A DNA stretch of 5,695 nt from Methanobacteriota archaeon. Lineage in GTDB: Archaea > Thermoplasmatota > Thermoplasmata > RBG-16-68-12. The notes under the pieces are model-generated. The model was not told where the DNA came from and did not search any database. It saw only the letters and a program-made list of their open reading frames with translations. The DNA is taken from contig VBMC01000080.1 of the NCBI GenBank assembly GCA_005879015.1, positions 1 through 5,695 of the forward strand, read 5' to 3'. This document shows, one piece after another, positions 1-4,911 of the stretch (within the stretch, counting starts at the first letter, position 1; each line of letters opens with the position of its first letter). A program made the translations under genes and the position numbers.

Positions 1-56
1 CGCTTGGCCATGTCCTCGGGACCCCAATCATTCGTCCCGCGGGGGCGTTCGAACAT
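1..56 (-). CDS. hisS: Histidyl-tRNA synthetase, N-terminal fragment (runs off the window)
   Basis: Only the first 18 codons and part of the 19th lie in the window; the gene continues beyond base 1. The start reads MFERPRGTNDWGPEDMAK, which resembles the opening of archaeal class II histidyl-tRNA synthetases (pattern RPRGT-R/N-D-F/W-x-PE-x-M). That enzyme charges tRNA-His in the cytoplasm. ATG at 56 is the first ATG after an in-frame stop (TAA at 125-123). No Shine-Dalgarno sequence precedes it, but a TATA-like box lies about 33 nt upstream, so a leaderless or nearly leaderless mRNA is inferred. The tryptophan after RGTND is a little unusual, since Phe or Tyr is more common. The call rests on a short N-terminal match and cannot be confirmed from so few residues. 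The gene appears to be transcribed separately from the upstream liv operon. Confidence 0.62.
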   Translation of the reverse strand, partial: MFERPRGTNDWGPEDMAK

Positions 57-84
57 GAAGGTCGATGCCGATGAAGGGGTCCCG

Positions 85-98
85 CCATAAACGTTTCT
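85..98 (-). promoter_or_regulatory. Archaeal-type BRE/TATA promoter for hisS
   Basis: On the minus strand the sequence AGAAACGTTTATGG combines a purine/A-rich BRE-like part (AGAAAC) with a TATA-like part (TTTATG, 91-86). The TATA centre is about 33 nt before the hisS ATG. With the usual archaeal spacing of about 25 nt, transcription would start near 62-65, giving a leader of only some 6-9 nt. It is the most AT-rich spot in the 62-bp gap between livGF and hisS. The assignment is inferred from position and composition. Confidence 0.5.
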
Positions 99-118
99 GG
101 AGCGGACGCGGCACCGAC

Positions 119-1438
119 TCAATTAATCGCGAAGTAGTCTCGTCGCAGGGCCTCGAGATCGAGCAGGTCTTTCGTCGGACCGGATCGCATCACCTGCCCG
201 TTCTGCATGACGTAACCGAAATCCGCGATTCGGAGGGCCGCGTATGCGTTCTGCTCGACCATGAGGACCGTCAATCCGCCTTTCCGCAATTCGTGGATCT
301 TCTCGAAAATCTCGGAGACGAGTTTAGGGGCGAGTCCCAGGCTCGGTTCGTCCAGCACCAGGATCGAGGGTTTCGCCATAAGGGCGCGCCCAATCCCGAC
401 CATTTGTTGCTCACCCCCACTGAGACGACCGGCCTTTACGCCGGCCCGTTCCTTCAGGCGGGGGAACAGTTTGTATACGTACTCCAAGGTCGCATCCGCA
501 GCCTTCCGTCCTCGAGCCGTGTATGCGCCGAGGCGGAGGTTTGTCTCCGCCGTGAGGAGGGGAAACAGTCGACGCCCCTCGGGGCACGACGCGATCCCGA
601 GGGCAGGGCGATCGTGCGCGGGAAGGGAGGTGATGTCCTTCCCCTGGAAGACGATGTGACCGGCGGTCGGTCGAACAAGACCGTTGATCACTTTCAGGAT
701 CGTCGACTTGCCGGCTCCGTTCGGGCCGACGATGACGGTGATGGCGGGGTCAAGGACGACCTCTTGCGGCGCCCCTTCCGCGATTGTCCGTCCCTCCTCG
801 ATGACGACGACATGACCCGAAAGGGTCAAGACCGCGCGCATGACGTGCTCGACGACCAGCACTCCAAACCCTAGCTCCTTCTGGATTTTGGAAACGAGAT
901 TGATCGAACGAGCCAATTCGTCGCCTGATAGTCCGGCGAAGACTTCGTCGAGAAGCAAGATTCGAGCTCCCGTAGCGATTGCCCGCGCCAGTTCGAGTTG
1001 CTTGCGATGCTGGACCGTCAGTTCCGTCGCAACCGTTTCGGCCTGGCGGTCCATGCCGACGATCGATAGGAGTCGCCCGGCATCGTCGCGAGCTTCCCCG
1101 GCTCTGCGGTGAAACGCACCGTACATCGCGGCCACGGCGACATTCTCTCGGACCGTCATCGCCAGAAAAGGTCGGGGAATCTGGTAGGTCTTCGCAATGC
1201 CTAGTCCCACCACGCGGTTGACAGGAAGCCCGTCCGTGCGACGACCGTTCAGCTCGATTGTGCCCGAGGTCGGCTTCTCCGCCCCTGCGAGGAGATTCAG
1301 AAGAGTCGTCTTGCCGGAGCCGTTGGGTCCGATCAATCCGACCACGGATCCTTCGTCCACGGTCAGGGAGACGCCTCGCAGCGCCTGAACGCCGCCAAAG
1401 TCCTTCCGGACATCGCGGGCGACGAGTCGCGCGGTCAT
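119..1438 (-). CDS. livGF: Fused LivG-LivF ATPase of a branched-chain amino acid type ABC transporter, with an internal deletion at the join
   Basis: One uninterrupted 439-residue frame encodes two ABC ATPase domains that would drive uptake through LivH-LivM at the inner face of the membrane. NBD1 (LivG type, residues 1-231): A-loop aromatic F14, Walker A GPNGSGKTT 37-45, Q86, degenerate signature LTVQH 140-144, Walker B ILLLDE 160-165, H198. NBD2 (LivF type, 232-439): Walker A GPNGAGKST 238-246, PEGR 286-289 in place of the Q-loop, signature LSGGE 339-343, Walker B ILVLDE 359-364, and VEQN 394-397 with Gln at the H-loop (PEGR and VEQN are normal for LivF). LivG usually has about 250 residues and LivF about 235, so roughly 45-50 residues are missing: the LivG tail and LivF beta strands 1-2 with its A-loop. 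The start is ATG 1438, in an ATGA overlap with livM and 7 nt after GGAGGT. Domain identity is firm; function is uncertain. Confidence 0.9.
   Translation of the reverse strand: MTARLVARDVRKDFGGVQALRGVSLTVDEGSVVGLIGPNGSGKTTLLNLLAGAEKPTSGTIELNGRRTDGLPVNRVVGLGIAKTYQIPRPFLAMTVRENVAVAAMYGAFHRRAGEARDDAGRLLSIVGMDRQAETVATELTVQHRKQLELARAIATGARILLLDEVFAGLSGDELARSINLVSKIQKELGFGVLVVEHVMRAVLTLSGHVVVIEEGRTIAEGAPQEVVLDPAITVIVGPNGAGKSTILKVINGLVRPTAGHIVFQGKDITSLPAHDRPALGIASCPEGRRLFPLLTAETNLRLGAYTARGRKAADATLEYVYKLFPRLKERAGVKAGRLSGGEQQMVGIGRALMAKPSILVLDEPSLGLAPKLVSEIFEKIHELRKGGLTVLMVEQNAYAALRIADFGYVMQNGQVMRSGPTKDLLDLEALRRDYFAIN
740..772 (-). other. LivG/LivF fusion junction
   Basis: The codons here (fusion residues 222-233) read GAPQEVVLDPAI. 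The first part fits the end of LivG, where GxPxEVxxDP normally continues to a motif like VIEAYLG and a stop. The next residues, AITVIVGPNG, are the LivF strand that leads into its Walker A. No stop, intergenic spacer, LivF start codon or flexible linker is present. The likely breakpoint is between about 749 and 763. It could be a real in-frame deletion or an assembly join. Confidence 0.75.
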
Positions 1439-2391
1439 TCGATGTACCTCCGGAGTATGGGGACATGCCGGCGGATGGTGCCTACGATGCCGGTCGGAAT
1501 GAAGAGGGCGATGAGGAGGACGAGAGCACCGATGACCGCGAGCTGGAGTCCGAGCAGGCTCTGAACCGTTTGGAAGTAGTTGTATGGGACATAGACAATG
1601 ATCGCACCGAGGAACGGACCGAGTAACGTCCCAGCCCCGCCGATGATGATCATCGCGAGCATTCGCAGTGAATAGGTGATGTCGAATCCCGTGTCGGGTA
1701 GGACAGCCGAAAGGGTCCAGGCGTAAACGGCACCCGTGGCCCCCGCGAACATGCCGCTGATGCCGAATACGGTCAACTTCAAACGCGAAGCGTTTACACC
1801 GACCGTTTTCGCCGCATCTTCGTCGCTCTTGATGGCCCGCAGCCCGTATCCGAGGCGCCCGTGCGTCACCCAATACGTAAGGCCGATTTCAAGGACGACG
1901 ATCGTCCAAATCGTATAGAACTCGGCGAGCGGTTGGAACCCGAGGTTCATGAAGATTCCGACGCCTCCTCCGAGTTGAGAGATCTCGGGGACGATGTTCT
2001 TCGCCGCGAGGAAGAGGACGAGGGTCGTGATCGCGAAATACACGCCGCGGAATCTCAGCGTCACCAAGCCGATCCCGACCGCGAACGCAGCTCCGAGGCC
2101 TGCCCCCAGGATCACGCCCAGCAACGGAGGGAAACCAAGGCGGTCGATCCCGCCCCCGAGGGCGTAGGCCCCGATGCCCATGAAAATGGCATGACCGAAG
2201 CTCACGTACCCCGTTAGCCCCGTCATGAAGTTGAGTGCATACGCGAGGCCGACGAAGAGGAGAAAATTGATCAGCTGGACCTTTACAATAATCGGGAGAA
2301 ACGGAGTCGCAACGCCAAGGACAACCATCACGAGGGCGAGTCCATACAAGGTCGGCCCGAAGGTGGGAAATCGCATCCGAGGGATCCTCAT
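1435..2391 (-). CDS. livM: LivM-type permease of a branched-chain amino acid ABC transporter
   Basis: A 318-residue integral membrane protein that forms half of the translocation channel with LivH. It is about the family's usual length and is made of hydrophobic helices from about residue 13 onward. Family motifs: FMTGLTGYVSFGHAIFMGIG at 55-74 (LivM hallmark G-x-x-SxGHAxFxGIGAY), LRFRGVYFAITTL at 112-124, the EAA-like coupling loop GYGLRAIKSDEDAAKTVGVN at 181-200 that docks on the ATPase, and IIGGAGTLLGPFLGA at 249-263. ATG 2391 was chosen because it overlaps the livH stop as ATGA and has a GAGGGA sequence 8 nt upstream; that sequence can fold into a small GAGG/CCTC hairpin. ATG 2376 is a possible alternative (313 residues). 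The frame continues upstream to 2535, but the extra residues are Pro/Arg-rich and overlap livH, so they are not protein-like. The livM stop overlaps the livGF start. Confidence 0.93.
   Translation of the reverse strand: MRIPRMRFPTFGPTLYGLALVMVVLGVATPFLPIIVKVQLINFLLFVGLAYALNFMTGLTGYVSFGHAIFMGIGAYALGGGIDRLGFPPLLGVILGAGLGAAFAVGIGLVTLRFRGVYFAITTLVLFLAAKNIVPEISQLGGGVGIFMNLGFQPLAEFYTIWTIVVLEIGLTYWVTHGRLGYGLRAIKSDEDAAKTVGVNASRLKLTVFGISGMFAGATGAVYAWTLSAVLPDTGFDITYSLRMLAMIIIGGAGTLLGPFLGAIIVYVPYNYFQTVQSLLGLQLAVIGALVLLIALFIPTGIVGTIRRHVPILRRYIE
1446..1451 (-). promoter_or_regulatory. Ribosome binding site of livGF
   Basis: GGAGGT on the minus strand sits inside the 3' end of livM, with 7 nt between it and ATG 1438. 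It decides the start of the fused ATPase gene. The frame stays open upstream to 1873, but that part is an antisense-like reading of livM and has no protein character. Confidence 0.75.
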
Positions 2392-3275
2392 CGGAGGATT
2401 CCCTCGCGGGCGAAGAGGAGGACGGGGATGAGGACGAGGAAGGCTACCGCCACCGCAATGCTCGCGGAGATGCCAAACGCTGGGAGGACATCGATCAGAA
2501 TCCCGAGGGTGAGCCCACCGAGGAGGCTGCCCCACATTTTCCCGGGACCTCCGAGGACGACGATCACGAAGCTGATGGGAGCGTAGGTCGCGCCGATGAG
2601 TGGGGTAATCCCGACCGGGAGCCAGACCGTGAGCAGGGCACCGCCGGCCATGGTCAACGCAAATCCAATTGCGGTAGCAATCGCCGCGATTCGAGCCGGG
2701 TTGATTCCCATGAGCTGCGCAGCCCCGATATCCTGGCTGTACGCGCGAATCGCATTGCCCAGATAGGTCCGGGACAGGAACAGGTCGGAGATCGCGATGA
2801 TGGCGACGGAAGAGATTGCTACGTACAAACCTCCGAGCGCCACGTCAAAGGGGCCCAGGTCGAGGGTCTCGGGAGCCCACCGGATGCCGACGGCGTCGCC
2901 TTTGAAGATCGCGAGCGCTGCGTTGCTGATGACAAGGCTCAAACCGAACGTCGCGACCAACGTCACCATTTCGCTCTCGCGCGTGATCGCCTCCTTGCCC
3001 CGGAGTTCTCGATGGAGCAATCCGAAGTAGAAGAGGAAACCGACCCCGATTCCAATCGCCGCATCCACCGGGACGCTCAGGACGGGGTTGAACCCCAGGT
3101 AGACGTTCAGATAGTATGCGCCGTACGCGCCCAACATGATGAATTCCCCGTGGGCGACGTTGACGACCTTCGTCACCCCCCAGATCACGTTCAGGCCATG
3201 CGCGATCACGGCGAAGACGCAACCCAGCATGAGGCCGACGACGAGGTCCGCCACGACGAGCCCAAGGTCCGCCAT
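2388..3275 (-). CDS. livH: LivH-type permease of a branched-chain amino acid ABC transporter
   Basis: A 295-residue membrane protein, normal length for LivH, expected to pair with LivM in the membrane. The N-terminal helix (about 6-26) is followed by the diagnostic NVAHGEFIMLGAYGAY at 39-54 (family NxAHGExxMLGAY). The EAA-like coupling loop is GNAIRAYSQDIGAAQLMGIN at 173-192, where LivG/LivF helices would contact it. VLGGPGKMWGSLLGG at 240-254 is the conserved late loop. Hydrophobic segments fill most of the remainder. ATG 3275 follows a G-rich stretch (TGGGGGGACG) that may act as a weak Shine-Dalgarno. The gene begins 33 bp after the livK stop and ends in an ATGA overlap with livM, so permease and ATPase genes are probably translationally coupled. 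Substrate choice is not set by this subunit, so amino acid, amide or urea transport all remain possible. Confidence 0.94.
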   Translation of the reverse strand: MADLGLVVADLVVGLMLGCVFAVIAHGLNVIWGVTKVVNVAHGEFIMLGAYGAYYLNVYLGFNPVLSVPVDAAIGIGVGFLFYFGLLHRELRGKEAITRESEMVTLVATFGLSLVISNAALAIFKGDAVGIRWAPETLDLGPFDVALGGLYVAISSVAIIAISDLFLSRTYLGNAIRAYSQDIGAAQLMGINPARIAAIATAIGFALTMAGGALLTVWLPVGITPLIGATYAPISFVIVVLGGPGKMWGSLLGGLTLGILIDVLPAFGISASIAVAVAFLVLIPVLLFAREGILR

Positions 3276-3294
3276 CGTCCCCCCAGATCTCGGC

Positions 3295-3308
3295 GGCGGG
3301 CGCCCGCC
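3295..3308. repeat. 14-bp perfect GC palindrome between livK and livH
   Basis: GGCGGGCGCCCGCC is perfectly self-complementary and fills almost half of the 33-bp gap, abutting the livK stop codon. In RNA it could form a 5-bp all-GC stem with a GCGC loop. It has no U-run, so it is not a classical terminator. Its position after the binding-protein gene matches hairpins known in other ABC operons (for example malE-malF) that stabilise the upstream message and reduce expression of the permease genes. That role is inferred. Confidence 0.6.
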
Positions 3309-4613
3309 CTACGGGAGGTACGGATAACGGACGGATGACTGTGCGACGTTGGCCGGCTGAACGACCTTTAGTTGCCCGTCCTGCCACTGTACGAGGACCA
3401 TCGTATGCGCGATTTGGAGCCCCGTCGAATCGACTTGAAACCCTCCGAAGAAGGTCATGACCTTCATCTGGGCGAGAGCTTGTCGCACGGCGGTCGTGTT
3501 CAGGCTGTTCGCGGTTTCGATCGCCTTGACCAGGATGAGTAGGCTCCCCGCCGCCTCGCCGGAGTGGTACGTTGGCGCCAGGTCCGAATGGATGGATTTG
3601 TAGAGCGTGGTGAAATCCGCCGAGGAAGGTCCGAACCACGTGAAGCCTTGGGTCGCGGCCAGAGCCGGCGTGTAGTTTACCGCAGACTCCCATTGGGAAG
3701 GTCCCGTGACATTGTTAGCGGCCGCCCCGAGGCCCGACTGGAACGAGGGTTCCGTCACGGCAACGAGGAGAGAAACGATTTTCGGCTTCCAATTGACGGA
3801 ACTGAGCTGGCTCACGATCGCCTGCCCGTCTTGGAAATGGCCACCTCCGATGAGGTCATCGGCCCCGGCCGCGATCGCGGCGTTGAGCTGGGTGTGGAAG
3901 TCCGTGGTTCCCTTGTTCGGGTAGGTCTGATTGGACGCCATTGCGAGACCTAGTTGTTGACCGTGCGCGACGGCGGCCCGTCCCGCCACGATGGAGAAGG
4001 CATCATCCGCATAGAGGTACGCGATCTTGTCCGTCGGATGGTTCAGTTTGATCCAATCCAGGGGTCCATCAAGATACGTCGTCGCCGGACTCAGCACTTC
4101 GACGAGGTTTCGATAGCCTTTGGTCCACAGGGTGTTCGATGAGCCGCCGTGGGACAGGAGAATGCGATCGTACTGGTCTGCCAACGGGGCCGCAGCTCCC
4201 GTGAGCGCGCTGCTGTACGGAGCCAGGAGGAACTGTGCATTGTCTTGTGTGATAATTCTGGGGTACAGGTTCACGACGTTTGTCGGGTCGCTGGCATCAT
4301 CGTAGTAGTCGAGATCAAGGCCGTAGGCTTTTCCGTTGACCTCCACTCCACCGTGGTCATTGATCCACTTGGCGGCGGTTTCGATGCCGGTCAATGAGTT
4401 CTTGCCCTCGACATTGTACTGTCCCGTGAGGGAAATTGAAAATCCGACCCTGACGATCCCGGCCAGCGAACTGGGCGTCTGGCTGAGCACATAGACGATC
4501 CCGGAGGTGATTCCCACGATAAGCACGGCGACGACAGTCACCGCGATCAGTTTGGTCCGTCCACTCATGCCTCCGGTCGTCGGTGTCGGCTCCGGCTCGA
4601 CTGGTTGTACCAT
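3309..4613 (-). CDS. livK: Membrane-anchored LivK/LivJ-like solute-binding protein
   Basis: A 434-residue type 1 periplasmic-binding-fold protein that would capture the solute outside the cell and deliver it to LivH-LivM. Residues 1-19 are a Pro/Thr-rich cytoplasmic tail and about 21-43 form one membrane helix. A short Ser/Thr linker follows, and the binding domain starts at about 53. Family features are GFSISLTGQYNVEGKNSLTG (57-76), DDASDPTNVV (105-114), and the late segment SGEAAGSLLILVKAIETA (351-368). No lipobox Cys follows the helix, so anchoring by an uncleaved helix, as in archaea, is inferred. There are four N-glycosylation sequons (N228, N301, N313, N372). The start at 4613 is supported by GGAGG 7 nt upstream; ATG 4568 would also keep the anchor. 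First gene of the operon. The ligand is unknown: Leu/Ile/Val, another amino acid, an amide or urea are all possible. Confidence 0.92.
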   Translation of the reverse strand: MVQPVEPEPTPTTGGMSGRTKLIAVTVVAVLIVGITSGIVYVLSQTPSSLAGIVRVGFSISLTGQYNVEGKNSLTGIETAAKWINDHGGVEVNGKAYGLDLDYYDDASDPTNVVNLYPRIITQDNAQFLLAPYSSALTGAAAPLADQYDRILLSHGGSSNTLWTKGYRNLVEVLSPATTYLDGPLDWIKLNHPTDKIAYLYADDAFSIVAGRAAVAHGQQLGLAMASNQTYPNKGTTDFHTQLNAAIAAGADDLIGGGHFQDGQAIVSQLSSVNWKPKIVSLLVAVTEPSFQSGLGAAANNVTGPSQWESAVNYTPALAATQGFTWFGPSSADFTTLYKSIHSDLAPTYHSGEAAGSLLILVKAIETANSLNTTAVRQALAQMKVMTFFGGFQVDSTGLQIAHTMVLVQWQDGQLKVVQPANVAQSSVRYPYLP

Positions 4614-4617
4614 GTCA

Positions 4618-4673
4618 TCTCCTCCGTGTTTCGCGTACGAAATCCTTCGAGGTGGCAGGGATTTCCGAGGAGA
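4618..4673 (-). promoter_or_regulatory. Candidate SD-sequestering RNA structure in the livK leader
   Basis: Reading the minus strand 5' to 3': TCTCCTC (4673-4667), one unpaired base, GAAATCC (4665-4659), a 13-nt loop, GGATTTC (4645-4639), 14 nt, then GAGGAGA (4624-4618), which contains most of the livK Shine-Dalgarno. TCTCCTC/GAGGAGA and GAAATCC/GGATTTC are both perfect 7-bp complements, and they are nested. Folded together they would hide the ribosome site behind a stacked two-helix stem. The 14-nt bulge can form a competing small hairpin (TTTCG-CGTA-CGAAA, 4629-4642) that shares bases with the inner stem, so alternative folds are possible. It matches no riboswitch class I recognise. Function is inferred only from complementarity; no folding energy was computed. 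Confidence 0.42.
4621..4625 (-). promoter_or_regulatory. Ribosome binding site of livK
   Basis: GGAGG (within GGAGGAGATGAC) lies 7 nt before ATG 4613 on the minus strand, the strongest Shine-Dalgarno match in the window. It fixes the livK start. Part of it, GAGGAGA (4624-4618), is exactly complementary to an upstream leader segment. Confidence 0.78.
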
Positions 4674-4677
4674 GTCG

Positions 4678-4713
4678 CGGAATCATTGTGACCCCTGGAC
4701 CACCGTGATTCCG
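4678..4713. repeat. Inverted repeat CGGAATCA-N20-TGATTCCG upstream of livK
   Basis: Two perfect 8-bp arms (4678-4685 and 4706-4713) are separated by 20 bp, so arm centres are 28 bp apart, a little under three helical turns. It lies 65-100 bp upstream of livK in the divergent region. It could be a regulator's operator or, if transcribed, a leader hairpin. No regulator gene is present in the window to pair with it. Confidence 0.45.
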
Positions 4714-4807
4714 TTCAAATCGGACCGTTGGCTCTCTCCTCCCCGCGGGCGTCGATGATGACGGCGCACCTCCCTACCACACCACGCCCCGTCGTCACCA
4801 GATTGGC

Positions 4808-4828
4808 GAAATTCCCCTTAAGGGTTTC
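4808..4828. promoter_or_regulatory. Palindromic AT-core element, candidate divergent promoter
   Basis: The perfect 10-bp palindrome CCCTTAAGGG (4815-4824) is flanked by GAAA (4808-4811) and TTTC (4825-4828). Read on the minus strand it gives GAAACCCTTAAG, which resembles the hisS promoter arrangement (GAAAC then TTTATG). Read on the plus strand it gives GAAATTCCCCTTAAG. It could therefore be a BRE/TATA-like site serving livK, the DMT gene, or both, with leaders of very roughly 175 and 65-70 nt. An operator is an equally good reading. TTAA is a weak TATA core. Confidence 0.33.
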
Positions 4829-4911
4829 TTCGGTTCGGGTGGTCCTCAGGTAGGCTATTGCAGTTCCCGTGACTGGCGGGGCAAAGGCTCAACACCCCTC
4901 GGCAGTTCCGG

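Larger units (their letters stand above)
4614..4911. other. Divergent intergenic region between livK and the DMT transporter gene
   Basis: 298 bp with no protein-like frame on either strand. It holds the livK ribosome site, the nested leader structure next to it, the 8-bp inverted repeat, and the CCCTTAAGGG palindrome. From about 4720 to 4800 and from 4829 to 4911 no motif stands out. No clear TATA box was found at the position expected for a leaderless start of the plus-strand gene. No tRNA or other structured RNA gene was recognised. Confidence 0.7.

Noticed and set aside
65..874. Long open frame on the plus strand opposite the ATPase gene
   Set aside because: It is the complement of the conserved ATPase domains. 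The translation is charged and low in hydrophobic order, with no recognisable fold, as expected for a shadow in G+C-rich DNA.
119..1438. Calling the fused ATPase gene a pseudogene
   Set aside because: The frame is intact from start to stop and all remaining catalytic motifs are kept. The missing segment raises doubt, but loss of function cannot be shown from sequence.
1439..1873. Upstream extension of the livGF frame by 145 codons
   Set aside because: It overlaps livM on the same strand in another frame, is rich in Arg, His and Pro with no domain character, and is bypassed by a strong ribosome site and the ATGA overlap at 1438.
2392..2535. Longer livM start at 2535
   Set aside because: The added 48 residues are Pro/Arg-rich, overlap the end of livH, and precede a natural hydrophobic permease start at 2391.
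2845..3693. 282-codon minus-strand frame overlapping livH and livK
   Set aside because: Its translation is Arg/Gly/Pro-rich, it crosses the livK-livH gap, and it competes with two clear family members in another frame.
4713..4721. GTTCAAATC, which looks like a tRNA T-loop
   Set aside because: Only four of five T-stem pairs form, and no matching acceptor strand, D-arm or anticodon arm was found 50-70 nt upstream. The bases are partly explained by the inverted repeat at 4678-4713.
4507..4758. Possible small plus-strand gene of 83 codons covering the livK start
   Set aside because: Half of it is antisense to the livK anchor, and the rest crosses the control region; it has no ribosome site or protein-like composition.
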